Below are positions 16,148 through 25,943 of a stretch of 34,438 bases of DNA, in pieces. The number at the start of each line of letters is the position of its first letter. Positions within the stretch are counted from its first letter, which is position 1. The stretch is from Marinobacter manganoxydans MnI7-9 (GTDB taxonomy: Bacteria > Pseudomonadota > Gammaproteobacteria > Pseudomonadales > Oleiphilaceae). The stretch is from NCBI RefSeq assembly GCF_000235625.1, contig NZ_AGTR01000067.1, forward strand, positions 1 to 34,438, in the 5' to 3' direction. Position numbers and translations under genes: made by a program. Under the pieces are notes generated by a model. It had not been told where the DNA came from, did no database searches, and worked only from the letters and a program-made list of their open reading frames with translations.

Positions 16148-16938
16148 TTGTCTACGGACACAGAGGCGCCAAGGGAGAAGCTCCCGAAAACACCCTTCCG
16201 GGATTTACGCATGCTTACCGGCACGGTATCCGGCATTTTGAACTGGATCTCGTATTGTCAAAGGACGGCAAGCCGGTATTGGTGCACGATCTTTCGGTTG
16301 ACCGCACGACCAGCCAGAAAGGCAGTATCAGTCAGTACACGGCCGCCGAACTGGCTGCCATGGATGCGCGAAGAAACACCAGCTCCTGGCCCACACCCAC
16401 GGGAATTCCCGCGCTGGAAGACCTTCTGGACCGGTTCGACGACCTCGAACACCTGCAACTGGAAGTCAAAAAAGACACGCGTCAGCGCCTGAACATTCTC
16501 AGCAATCGCCTGACAGAGGTTATACAGCGACGCAATCTGTATCAGACGGTGGCCATAACCTCTTCCGACACCTGGTTTCTGAAACAGATCCGGCGGCGGA
16601 ACAAGAACATCCGCATCGGCCTGGTCGCAGAGCGCAAATTCCCGCGCCCCTTGAGCATTGCGGGCCAACTCGGCTGTGAGTATCTCTGCATCAACTGGAA
16701 GCTTTGCTCGAAAGCGCTGGTTGAAAAAGCCCATCGAAAGGGCATGCACGTGTCCACCTGGACGGTGAACCGGATTCACGACATGTTGCAACTGGAAGAA
16801 ATGGGCGTGGACAGCATCATCACTGACTATCCCACCAGCACCCGCATATTCTTCGACAACAGGGCCAGGTCAGCCCTGTCATTGCCACAGAGTCACGCCG
16901 GGGTGTCGGCCAGTAAAGAGGCCCTGTCAGCGGGCTGA
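16144..16938 (+). CDS. Glycerophosphodiester phosphodiesterase, cytoplasmic type
   Basis: A 264-residue GDPD-family TIM barrel that hydrolyses glycerophosphodiesters to glycerol-3-phosphate and an alcohol. Catalytic and metal-binding residues are in place: H6-R7 (YGHRGAKGEAPENT), E33 and D35 (FELDLVLSKDG), H48 (VLVHD) and E in LEVKKD. No signal peptide is seen, so it is likely cytoplasmic (UgpQ-like rather than periplasmic GlpQ). The ATG overlaps the TGA of the preceding gene in an ATGA, which implies translational coupling. The C-terminal ~25 residues (RARSALSLPQSHAGVSASKEALSAG) extend beyond the barrel and are probably disordered. Confidence 0.93.
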   Translation: MIVYGHRGAKGEAPENTLPGFTHAYRHGIRHFELDLVLSKDGKPVLVHDLSVDRTTSQKGSISQYTAAELAAMDARRNTSSWPTPTGIPALEDLLDRFDDLEHLQLEVKKDTRQRLNILSNRLTEVIQRRNLYQTVAITSSDTWFLKQIRRRNKNIRIGLVAERKFPRPLSIAGQLGCEYLCINWKLCSKALVEKAHRKGMHVSTWTVNRIHDMLQLEEMGVDSIITDYPTSTRIFFDNRARSALSLPQSHAGVSASKEALSAG

Positions 16939-16962
16939 ATTCGGGATATGGAAGGTTAAGCC

Positions 16963-16992
16963 GGGGTCAGTCGTAGGCTTTCTTCTGACCCC
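16963..16992. repeat. GGGGTCAG/CTGACCCC hairpin between convergent genes
   Basis: An 8-bp perfect inverted repeat, GGGGTCAG (16963-16970) and CTGACCCC (16985-16992), encloses 14 nt. No U-tract follows on either strand, so it is at best a weak terminator for the GDPD and sthA genes. The GGGGTCAG core resembles REP-type palindromes of gammaproteobacteria. Confidence 0.45.
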
Positions 16993-17009
16993 TGGTGTGG
17001 CCTGCCCCG

Positions 17010-18401
17010 TTAAAAGATCCGGTTCAGACCGTTCAACGCCGCGACACGGTAGGCTTCCGCCATGGTCGGATAGTTGAACGTGGTATTGATGAAGTAGTTC
17101 AGGGAGTTGGCCTCTCCTTCCTGATTCATGATCGCCTGGCCGATGTGGACGATTTCCGCCGCCTGGTCACCGAAACAGTGGATACCCAGAATCTGACGGG
17201 TTTCCCGGTGAAACAGAATTTTCAGCATTCCTACCGCTTCTCCGGTAATCTGGGCACGGGCAAGATCCTTGAAGAACGCCTGTCCAACCTCGTAGGGCAC
17301 CTTGGCTTCCGTCAGTTCGCGCTCGGTTTTACCAACGGAACTGATTTCCGGAATGGTGTAGATCCCGGTCGGCACATCCGACACAAAGCGGAAGTATGCG
17401 TCATCCACAATATCCGAGGATGCAGAGCGGCCCTGGTCATAAGCGGCGCTTGCCAGACTTGGCCAGCCGATCACGTCGCCCGCCGCGTAGATGTTGTCCA
17501 CTTCGGTGCGATAGTGCTCGTCAACGGCCAGTTGCCCACGGCCATTGGGTTCCAGACCGATATTTTCGAGGCCCAGCTTCTCGGTGTTCCCGCTGCGACC
17601 ATTGCACCACAGGAATGCATCCGCACGGATTTTCTTGCCCGATTGAAGCGACAACACCACACCGTGGTCGTCGCCCACAACCGACTCGTACTGCTCGTTG
17701 TGGCGAACCAGAACGCCATTATTCCGCAGGTGGTAACTCAGGGCGTCGGAGATCTCGTCATCCAGGAAGGACAACAGCCGGCTACCCGGGTTGATCAGGT
17801 CGACTTTTACACCCAGGCCCGCAAAGATCGAGGCGTACTCTGACCCTATGACGCCAGCGCCATAAATAATCAGTGTGCGAGGCGTGTGAGACAGGTTCAG
17901 AATGGTGTCGGAGTTATAGATACGGTGATGACGGAAGTCCACATCGGGTGGCAGGTAGGGCCTGGAACCGGTGGCGATGATCGCCTGCTTGAAGTGCAGC
18001 GTCTCGGAGGACTTGCTACCCCGGACTTCTATGCGGTTCTGGTCGACAAAAAAGGCCCGGCCGTTTATCAAATCCACGCGATTGCGAGAGTAGAACTGCG
18101 TCCGGAGCTTGACCTGCTTGCCGATGACCTTCTGGGCATTCTGAAGCACTCGCGGGAAAGAGAACCAGCGAGGCTCCCCGATATCCCGGAACATCTGGTT
18201 GGTGTTGAACGTAATGATCTGTTTGACGGAGTGGCGCAGCGCCTTGGAAGGAATGGTGCCCCAGTGGGTGCAGTTCCCGCCAACGGTAGGCTTGTCTTCG
18301 ATGATCGCGACACGTTTGCCGTGTTTCGTCGCATTCATCGCCGCGCCTTCGCCGGACGGACCGGCGCCGATAACGACGACGTCGTAATGATGTTCTGCCA
18401 T
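17010..18401 (-). CDS. sthA: Soluble pyridine nucleotide transhydrogenase
   Basis: A 463-residue flavoprotein disulfide reductase homologue that exchanges hydride between NADPH and NAD+. The FAD dinucleotide-binding motif is [14 protein letters not shown] (9-22) and the NAD(P) motif is [13 protein letters not shown]. In the redox-motif region the sequence is [17 protein letters not shown], where the second Cys of the usual CxxxxC is Thr. This is characteristic of SthA and means the enzyme has no active disulfide. The FAD-binding AAGDV and the C-terminal dimerisation domain are present. Length matches E. coli SthA. It is the last gene of the run after nqrM (58 bp gap) and converges with the GDPD gene. 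Its neighbours make it part of a redox-balance cluster. Confidence 0.96.
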   Translation of the reverse strand: MAEHHYDVVVIGAGPSGEGAAMNATKHGKRVAIIEDKPTVGGNCTHWGTIPSKALRHSVKQIITFNTNQMFRDIGEPRWFSFPRVLQNAQKVIGKQVKLRTQFYSRNRVDLINGRAFFVDQNRIEVRGSKSSETLHFKQAIIATGSRPYLPPDVDFRHHRIYNSDTILNLSHTPRTLIIYGAGVIGSEYASIFAGLGVKVDLINPGSRLLSFLDDEISDALSYHLRNNGVLVRHNEQYESVVGDDHGVVLSLQSGKKIRADAFLWCNGRSGNTEKLGLENIGLEPNGRGQLAVDEHYRTEVDNIYAAGDVIGWPSLASAAYDQGRSASSDIVDDAYFRFVSDVPTGIYTIPEISSVGKTERELTEAKVPYEVGQAFFKDLARAQITGEAVGMLKILFHRETRQILGIHCFGDQAAEIVHIGQAIMNQEGEANSLNYFINTTFNYPTMAEAYRVAALNGLNRIF

Positions 18402-18459
18402 GCGCGCAGTGACTCCTTATCTACGTCGTGAAAAGATGGTTGTAATTGTCAAAAACAGA

Positions 18460-18708
18460 TCAGTGCTTGCTGGCCTTGCTAGCGTCGTAAGCCAGAGCCT
18501 CGGGCTCTTTACCCTCGTTGGCCAACCGTTCGTTTTCTTCTTCGCACTTCTGGGTATTACCACCGCAGATATCACAGGACTGGCTGATACCAAGCGCGCC
18601 AATACCGCCGCAGGTTCCGCTGATGGGCTTGCGCCCGAGGATCACGCCAATAGACATGGCTGCAACCAGCAAAACCACGATGAAAAGAACCAAAAGAAAG
18701 GTACCCAT
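18460..18708 (-). CDS. nqrM: Na+-NQR maturation protein NqrM
   Basis: An 82-residue membrane-anchored protein (former DUF539). One hydrophobic helix (residues ~3-24) is followed by four cysteines, C33 (SGTCGG), C45, C48 (CDICGG) and C55, and a charged tail. NqrM is needed to insert the iron centre carried by NqrD and NqrE; the cysteines are thought to deliver iron. The ATG is preceded by GGGGAGGG at good spacing, and the gene starts 12 nt after apbE, as in other nqr operons. Confidence 0.94.
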   Translation of the reverse strand: MGTFLLVLFIVVLLVAAMSIGVILGRKPISGTCGGIGALGISQSCDICGGNTQKCEEENERLANEGKEPEALAYDASKASKH

Positions 18709-18720
18709 GTTGCCCTCCCC

Positions 18721-19770
18721 TCATTGAGTCACGTAGGACGAAAAGGCCGGCGTCTGGTGCGTCTCGAAGCCTTCATCCGTCCTGACAATAAAATAGGCCG
18801 GGATATTTTCCCTTACCGCGAGCTCATTTGCCCGCTCGTAGCCCATCACATTAAAACCGGTTGCCAGAGCATCTGCCGTCATACAATCGTCCGCGATAAC
18901 GGTTACTGATGCCAGCTTGTGAGCAATTGGCTCACCCGTTTCAGGATCTATTGTATGGGAATACCGACGCCCTTCCGATTCGTAATAATTACGATAATCA
19001 CCTGATGTTGCCATAGCACGTGATTCCAGCGCCACCACGCGGTTTACCGCGCGCCCTTCCGCCATCGGCTGTTCTATGGCCAGTCGCCAGGTGCTGCCAT
19101 CAGGTTTACGGCCATTGACGCTAACCTCTCCGCCAATCTCCACCAGGTACGCCTCCACGCCTTCGCTCTCAAGAAAACGGGCAACCGCATCTACACCGTA
19201 TCCCTTGGCGATAGCCGACAGATCCACATATTGCGGTGGTGTCGCACGCACGGCGGGCGGATCGACCCGCAGCTCGAGCTTCTCGAAGCCAGTGGCGGCA
19301 AGAGCCCTGGAGAGAGATTCTTCTGACGGAATCTGCTCCGGGCGCGCCTCGGGGCCGAACCCCCAAAGATTTACCACCGGGCCGATGGTCACATCAAAGG
19401 CACCAGCGGTCATCGTTGAGATCTCTTCAGCCTTCTGAAGAACACGGAGCAAGTCCGCTGACACCGGAACCCACTCGGATTGATCGGATCGTTGATTGAA
19501 ACGGGACAGCTCCGAATCCTCGCGCCAGGTCGACATTGACGCATCAACCCCTTCGAGCACCTCATCGATACCGCTGGCCAGAGTTTCAAGCCTCTCCTGA
19601 TCCTCGGTCAATACGACATTGATGTGGTAGCTGGTGCCGAAGACAGGTCCGGAGATTTCCCAGATTTTTTCCTCTGGCTCAAACGAACAACCCGCCAGAA
19701 CGGCAAAGGCCAGCGCTGTAAAAGCGCTGGCCAGGGCCACCCTGGCGGGTCGTACAATGCTGAATGTCAT
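18721..19770 (-). CDS. apbE: FAD:protein FMN transferase (flavin transferase ApbE)
   Basis: A 349-residue lipoprotein that transfers FMN from FAD to a Thr in the S-G-A-T motif of target proteins, here NqrB and NqrC. The N-terminus is a lipoprotein signal with lipobox VLAGC (Cys28). ApbE features are FGTSYHINV near the start, DVTIGPVVNLWGFGP, VDLSAIAKGYGVDA, YLVEIGGEVSVNG, and the late metal-binding segment ATSGDYRNYYESEGRRYSHTIDPETGEPI. It lies 9 nt after nqrF and 12 nt before nqrM. This location fits its role in completing the NQR complex on the periplasmic side. Confidence 0.96.
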   Translation of the reverse strand: MTFSIVRPARVALASAFTALAFAVLAGCSFEPEEKIWEISGPVFGTSYHINVVLTEDQERLETLASGIDEVLEGVDASMSTWREDSELSRFNQRSDQSEWVPVSADLLRVLQKAEEISTMTAGAFDVTIGPVVNLWGFGPEARPEQIPSEESLSRALAATGFEKLELRVDPPAVRATPPQYVDLSAIAKGYGVDAVARFLESEGVEAYLVEIGGEVSVNGRKPDGSTWRLAIEQPMAEGRAVNRVVALESRAMATSGDYRNYYESEGRRYSHTIDPETGEPIAHKLASVTVIADDCMTADALATGFNVMGYERANELAVRENIPAYFIVRTDEGFETHQTPAFSSYVTQ

Positions 19771-19779
19771 CAGAACTGC

Positions 19780-21006
19780 TTAGCCTCCAAAGTCATCCAG
19801 CATGATGTTTTCATCCTCTACACCCAGATCTTTCAGCATCTTGATGCAGGACGCGTTCATGATTGGGGGCCCACACATGTAGTATTCACAGTCTTCCGGA
19901 GCCGGGTGGTCCTTCAGATAGTTTTCATACAACACGTTATGAATAAACCCGGTCGGGCCCTGCCAATTGTCCTCGGGCAACGCATCGGAAAGTGCGACAT
20001 GCCACTCGAAGTTGTCGTTTTCTTCCTGAAGCCCGTCGAAATCTTCCACATAGAACATCTCGCGAACACTTCGTGCGCCATACCAGAAGCTGATCTTGCG
20101 CTTGGAGTTCAGACGCTTGAGCTGATCGAAGATGTGGGAACGCATAGGCGCCATGCCGGCACCGCCACCAATGAATACCATTTCGGCATCGGTCTTCTTG
20201 GCGAAGAACTCACCGAACGGCCCCATAACGGTGACCTTGTCGCCCGGCTTCAGGTTGAACACGTAGCTCGACATGATGCCCGGATTGTGGTCAGTGCCCG
20301 GAGGCGGCGTAGCGATACGAATATTGAACTTGAGAACACCCTTTTCTTCCGGATAGTTCGCCATGGAATAGGCCCGGATGGTCTCTTCCTTGTTGACCGC
20401 CTTGTAGCGCCAGATGTTGTGCTTGTCCCAGTCCTCGTGGAACTCTTCCTCGATGTCGAAATCCTTGAAGTCGATTTCGTAGGGAGGGCACTCAAGCTGA
20501 ACATAGCCGCCGGCACGGAAGTCCACTTCCTCACCTTCAGGCAGCTTGAGTACGAGTTCTTTGATGAAGGTAGCCACGTTGTGGTTGGAGACAACCTCAC
20601 ATTCCCACTTCTTCACGCCGAAGAACTCCTCCGGCACTTCCACCTTCATATCCTGTTTTACAGGAACCTGGCAGGACAGGCGCCAGCCCTCTTTCTCTTC
20701 ACGATTGGTGAAGTGGGTCTTCTCTGTTGGCAGCATGGCACCGCCGCCCTCGAGAACCTTGCACTTGCACTGGGCGCAGGTACCGCCGCCACCGCAGGCA
20801 GAGGACAGGAAAATACCACTGTTAGCCAGAGTACCGAGCAGCTTGCCGCCGGCTTCGGTCTTCAGCGTGTGTTCGGGATCATCGTTGATCTCAATGGTCA
20901 CATCACCGGTGCTTACCAGCCTGGACCGGGCCGCAAGAATCACTGCGACCAGGGCCAGAACGATAACGGTGAACATGACCACGCCGAGAATAATTTCTGT
21001 ATTCAT
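19780..21006 (-). CDS. nqrF: Na+-translocating NADH:quinone reductase subunit F
   Basis: A 408-residue subunit that takes electrons from NADH. An N-terminal membrane helix (~5-26) is followed by a 2Fe-2S ferredoxin domain with C71, C77, C80 and C112 ([12 protein letters not shown] and LSC), one residue offset from the Vibrio numbering (70, 76, 79, 111). The FAD-binding RAYSMANYP motif and the NADH-binding [11 protein letters not shown] and CGPP motifs of the ferredoxin-NADP reductase domain come next. The C-terminus DDFGG is typical. It starts 37 nt after nqrE. Confidence 0.98.
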   Translation of the reverse strand: MNTEIILGVVMFTVIVLALVAVILAARSRLVSTGDVTIEINDDPEHTLKTEAGGKLLGTLANSGIFLSSACGGGGTCAQCKCKVLEGGGAMLPTEKTHFTNREEKEGWRLSCQVPVKQDMKVEVPEEFFGVKKWECEVVSNHNVATFIKELVLKLPEGEEVDFRAGGYVQLECPPYEIDFKDFDIEEEFHEDWDKHNIWRYKAVNKEETIRAYSMANYPEEKGVLKFNIRIATPPPGTDHNPGIMSSYVFNLKPGDKVTVMGPFGEFFAKKTDAEMVFIGGGAGMAPMRSHIFDQLKRLNSKRKISFWYGARSVREMFYVEDFDGLQEENDNFEWHVALSDALPEDNWQGPTGFIHNVLYENYLKDHPAPEDCEYYMCGPPIMNASCIKMLKDLGVEDENIMLDDFGG

Positions 21007-21043
21007 GGTCTCGCCTTTTCGTTAAACCGAATCACCGGGTGAA

Positions 21044-21652
21044 TTACAGTGAGATACCGGAGAAGGACATGAAGCCCAGGGACATCAGACCAACGGTAAT
21101 GAAGGTGATACCCAGACCACGCAGGCCTTCCGGAACGTCACTGTACTTCAGCTTCTCGCGAATACCCGCCAGGGCGATGATCGCCAGGGCCCAGCCAAGG
21201 CCGGCGCCGAAGCCATACACCACACTCTCGCCGAAGGTGTAGTCACGCTCCACCATGAACAGCGAGGCACCCAGAATGGCGCAGTTCACTGTAATCAGTG
21301 GCAGGAACACACCCAGAGCGGCGTAGAGTGCCGGGATATACTTGTCCAGTACCATTTCCATGATCTGAACAATCGCCGCGATTACCCCGATATACGTCAG
21401 CAATCCGAGAAAGCTCAGGTCTACGTTCGGCAGGCCAGCCCAATCCAGGGCGCCTTCGCGCAGAACGCTGTTGTACAGCAGGTTGTTCACCGGAACGGTG
21501 ACCGTCAGCACGACCACCACGGCAATGCCAAGACCGGTTGCGGCCTCGATCTTCTTGGAGATGGCCAGGAAGGTACACATCCCCAGGAAGAACGCCAGCG
21601 CCATGTTTTCAACAAAAACAGCCTTCAGAATCAAGCTGATATAATGCTCCAT
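21044..21652 (-). CDS. nqrE: Na+-NQR subunit E
   Basis: A 202-residue, six-helix membrane protein, homologous to RnfA. C26 ([17 protein letters not shown]) and a second Cys in [14 protein letters not shown] are the conserved residues that, with two from NqrD, hold the iron centre inside the membrane. Length is as in Vibrio (~198). Its ATG overlaps the nqrD stop by one base (TGATG), indicating translational coupling. Confidence 0.98.
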   Translation of the reverse strand: MEHYISLILKAVFVENMALAFFLGMCTFLAISKKIEAATGLGIAVVVVLTVTVPVNNLLYNSVLREGALDWAGLPNVDLSFLGLLTYIGVIAAIVQIMEMVLDKYIPALYAALGVFLPLITVNCAILGASLFMVERDYTFGESVVYGFGAGLGWALAIIALAGIREKLKYSDVPEGLRGLGITFITVGLMSLGFMSFSGISL

Positions 21653-22317
21653 CAGAAGGCCTCCTTGGCGACATGGCGAGACATTTTATAGTCCGGCTCT
21701 TCAACCTGCTCCGGCTTCCAGGTCCGCAGACCCCAGATCGCCAGGCCGATAATAAAGAACGCACTCGGCGGCAGCAGCAACAAGCCGTTAGGAATGTACC
21801 AGCCACCTTCGTTCACCACCGGCATCAGGGAGACACCGAACAGTGAGCCGGCGCCCAGCAATTCACGGAAGAAGGCAACGAAGATCAGGAGTACCGAGTA
21901 GCCCAGACCGTTACCAACGCCGTCCAGGAAGCTCAGCCAGGGGCCGTTCTTCATGGCAAAGCCTTCCGCGCGGCCCATAACGATGCAGTTGGTGATAATC
22001 AGACCAACGAACACTGAGAGCTGCTTGGAAATCTCGTAGGCATAGGCCTTGAGCACCTGGTCAACCACGATTACCAGGGAGGCGATAATGGTCATCTGCA
22101 CGATGATCCGGATACTGCCCGGAATCTGGGTGCGTACCAGGGACACGGCCAGGTTGGAAAATGCGGTAACGGCAATAACCGCCGCGCACATAACAAGTGT
22201 AACGTTCATGCTGGTGGTAACCGCCAGCGCTGAACAGATGCCCAGGATCTGCAGGGCAATCGGGTTATTGCTGAAGATCGGTTCGAAGAGAACCTGTTTG
22301 GCTGATGCATCTGCCAT
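21652..22317 (-). CDS. nqrD: Na+-NQR subunit D
   Basis: A 221-residue, six-helix membrane protein, homologous to RnfE and paired with NqrE in an inverted arrangement. C28 ([15 protein letters not shown]) and the Cys in [17 protein letters not shown] are the iron-centre ligands. [10 protein letters not shown] is the family signature. The ATG lies 2 nt after the TGA that would end full-length NqrC, and its ribosome-binding site GGGGAGG lies inside the last codons of nqrC. Translation of nqrD would therefore normally be coupled to ribosomes finishing nqrC in the restored frame. Confidence 0.98.
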   Translation of the reverse strand: MADASAKQVLFEPIFSNNPIALQILGICSALAVTTSMNVTLVMCAAVIAVTAFSNLAVSLVRTQIPGSIRIIVQMTIIASLVIVVDQVLKAYAYEISKQLSVFVGLIITNCIVMGRAEGFAMKNGPWLSFLDGVGNGLGYSVLLIFVAFFRELLGAGSLFGVSLMPVVNEGGWYIPNGLLLLPPSAFFIIGLAIWGLRTWKPEQVEEPDYKMSRHVAKEAF

Positions 22318-22319
22318 GA

Positions 22320-23122
22320 TCAGACCTCCCCTTCACGAAGTTTTTGCAGGAACGGCGCGTATCCGCGGTCGCCCATCCAGTAGTTAACCAGTTGCTCAAC
22401 GCCGCGACTGGTCAACGTTGCCCCGGACAGAGCATCCACTTTATGCTGCCTTTTTTTGCATCAACGTTTACGCCACCTTTAACCAGTTTGATCTGCGGTT
22501 CAGTGCGATCACCATCATAAACTTTCTTCCCCACCCACTGCGACTTCCAGCGTGGATTGTCTACCTCCCCACCGAGGCCCGGAGTTTCGGCGTGGGAGTA
22601 AAAGCCAAGCCCTTCAATGGTGTTCAAATCACCTTCCAGCGAAATGAAGCCATACAATGTAGACCAGAGGCCATAACCATGAATTGGCAGTACCACACGC
22701 ACTAGCTCTCCGTTCTCGCTCAGCGTATACACCCTGGCAACATTCGGCCGGCGCTTGATGCCAGCCTTGTCTTCCGAGGAAGGAATATCCGTAGACAACT
22801 GAGGGTCCGAGGCAGCCTTGTACATATCATATTTCATGGGCTCAGCAACACCAACGGCGGAAGGCTTTACAAATTTACCAGTATCCAAATCCACCAGGCG
22901 AACATCGAAACTCTCGAATTTCTGCAAAATCTGCTCTGCAGTATCGCCTTGATCCAGCATACCTGCGGCAGAGAGAATGTTCGTTGTCATATCAAGATGC
23001 TGATTCTTGACCTGGGCAGGTCTGAGCATGACCGCCGCGGTGGATACCACGACAGAGAACACGATACTCAGCACCAGCGCAACGATCAGCGTGCGGGAGA
23101 CGGTTTCTTTAGCTTTAGCCAC
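22320..23122 (-). CDS. nqrC: Na+-NQR subunit C, interrupted by a -1 frameshift at A7
   Basis: NqrC has one N-terminal helix ([21 protein letters not shown]) and a periplasmic domain that carries covalent FMN. GTG at 23122 is the likely start: GGAGG lies 7 nt upstream, and it overlaps the nqrB stop. The initial frame is normal up to [11 protein letters not shown], then reads 12 off-frame residues ([12 protein letters not shown]) and stops at TGA 22414-22412. In the -1 frame, from the run of seven A (T run 22451-22457 on the plus strand), the expected end continues: [20 protein letters not shown] and a normal C-terminus ...[11 protein letters not shown], stopping at 22322-22320. The FMN-bearing Thr (about residue 236) is thus only in the shifted frame. 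Restored length would be 267 residues, normal for the family. The cause may be a base-calling error, a real indel or recoding. Confidence 0.9.
22451..22457 (-). promoter_or_regulatory. A7 slippery heptamer in nqrC, candidate frameshift site
   Basis: In mRNA sense the codons are GCA AAA AAA GGC, so the run forms A_AAA_AAA in the correct phase for a -1 slip of two tRNA-Lys. A short hairpin AGCAT/ATGCT with a 7-nt loop begins 3 nt after it, and an AGGTGG Shine–Dalgarno-like sequence ends 15 nt before it. The stimulators are weak, so recoding is only a hypothesis. Confidence 0.35.
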
Positions 23123-24323
23123 GAGCAAGCCTCCGTTTGATGTTGGCCTGAACCACGTAATGGTCCATCAATGGCGCGAACAGGTTTGCGAACAGGATGG
23201 CAAGCATGATGCCTTCCGGGAACGCCGGATTGATCACGCGGATCAGCACAGTCATCACGCCTACCAGAATACCGAAACACCAGCGACCCGTGTCAGTCAT
23301 CGCGGCGGACACCGGATCCGTCGCCATGAACATCATGCCAAAGGCAAACCCGCCCATGACCAGATGCCAATGCGCCGGAACCGCGAACATCGGATTGGTC
23401 TCGGAACCTATGATGTTTAGCAGCAGCGACATGCCGATCATACCGATCAACACACCTCCGACGATGCGATAGGAGGCAATCTTCATCCCCAACAGGATCA
23501 GGCCACCAATCAGAATGGCCAGTGTCGAGGTCTCACCCATCGAGCCCTGAATGGTGCCCATGAAGGCGCTCATCCAGCCAATTTGAGCTTCCAGAGCTTC
23601 CAGACCACCACTGGCGGCCCAGCTCAGCGCCGTGGCGCCACTGAAGCCGTCAACCGCAGTCCAGACGGTGTCGCCGGAAATCTGCGCCGGATAGGCGAAG
23701 TACAGGAAGGCACGACCGGTCAGGGCCGGGTTCAGGAAGTTCTTGCCGGTACCGCCGAACACTTCCTTGCCGATCACGACGCCGAAGGTGATGCCCAGGG
23801 CCACCTGCCAGAGAGGAATGGTGGGCGGGCAGATCAGTGCAAACAGGACCGATGTGACAAAGAAACCCTCGTTCACTTCGTGACGGCGCACGGTGGCAAA
23901 CAGCACTTCCCAGAAACCACCGACCACGAAGGTCACGAAGTAAATGGGCACGAAGTACGCCATGCCGTAAACGAAGTTGTCCCATACGCCCGCACCGGAA
24001 CCGGTGATGGCAAGTGCCTGGATAAAGGCAGTCCGCAGGCCGCCGTCAGCAATCATGGCATCCGGGTTGGACGCCAGGAAACTGTTGGCCTGGTAGCCGA
24101 TGTTCCACATTCCGAAGAACATTGCCGGGAAGGTGCACAACCAAACCGTGATCATGATGCGCTTGAGGTCAATCCCGTCACGCACATGGGCGGTGGTGGA
24201 GGTGACACTCGCCGGCGAGTAGAAAATAGTATCCACCGCCTCGTAAAGCGCATACCAGCGCTCGTACTTGCCACCCTTTTCAAAGTGATGCTCGATTCCA
24301 TCGAGAAACTGTCTGATAGCCAT
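23115..24323 (-). CDS. nqrB: Na+-NQR subunit B
   Basis: A 402-residue membrane subunit with about ten helices that carries covalent FMN and riboflavin and forms the sodium path with NqrD and NqrE. The FMN-attachment motif is intact: T231 in [15 protein letters not shown]. Family signatures include [44 protein letters not shown] and [17 protein letters not shown]. It starts 4 nt after the nqrA stop, and its own stop overlaps the nqrC start. Confidence 0.98.
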   Translation of the reverse strand: MAIRQFLDGIEHHFEKGGKYERWYALYEAVDTIFYSPASVTSTTAHVRDGIDLKRIMITVWLCTFPAMFFGMWNIGYQANSFLASNPDAMIADGGLRTAFIQALAITGSGAGVWDNFVYGMAYFVPIYFVTFVVGGFWEVLFATVRRHEVNEGFFVTSVLFALICPPTIPLWQVALGITFGVVIGKEVFGGTGKNFLNPALTGRAFLYFAYPAQISGDTVWTAVDGFSGATALSWAASGGLEALEAQIGWMSAFMGTIQGSMGETSTLAILIGGLILLGMKIASYRIVGGVLIGMIGMSLLLNIIGSETNPMFAVPAHWHLVMGGFAFGMMFMATDPVSAAMTDTGRWCFGILVGVMTVLIRVINPAFPEGIMLAILFANLFAPLMDHYVVQANIKRRLARG

Positions 24324-24327
24324 CGTA

Positions 24328-25701
<1,374 letters not shown>

Positions 25702-25783
25702 TCAATGGATTCGTAACGCCCGACACCTGCGGCCCAGAAAAACCATGAGAAACGGAGTGCCAGACGTACCCAAAATCGCGCCA

Positions 25784-25812
25784 ATTATAGAGATTAAGGA
25801 ATCCTATTTCCA
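25784..25812 (-). promoter_or_regulatory. Sigma-70 promoter of the nqr operon
   Basis: On the minus strand, TGGAAA (25812-25807, 4/6) is followed after 17 bp by a perfect TATAAT (25789-25784). Transcription would start near 25777, leaving a leader of about 100 nt before nqrA. This is the only good promoter I see upstream of nqrA. Confidence 0.65.
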
Positions 25813-25870
25813 CCAGAAACCGGAACCGGTTGTGCGTCGACAGCCAAACCAGTCGTTTAGCTGACCGTAA

Positions 25871-25906
25871 AAACAAAAAACCCCGACAGCAATCGCTATC
25901 GGGGTT
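25871..25906 (-). terminator. Intrinsic terminator of gap
   Basis: On the minus strand, AACCCCGATAGC pairs with GCTGTCGGGGTT (one G-T pair) around the loop GATT, followed by TTTTGTTTTT (25880-25871). It lies about 40 nt after the GAPDH stop and separates gap from the nqr promoter. Confidence 0.92.
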
Positions 25907-25943
25907 CTGAACACCATTACTTCACCAGATCGGCGCGATTCGC

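Noticed and set aside
18230-18290. Missing second redox Cys in the sthA disulfide motif
   Set aside because: CTHWGT in place of CxxxxC is the normal state of SthA transhydrogenases, not a mutation.
19624-21042. 472-codon plus-strand open frame opposite nqrF and apbE
   Set aside because: It is antisense to nqrF and the start of apbE, whose motifs are unmistakable, and its translation has no recognisable domain. High GC at third positions of the real genes opens such shadow frames.
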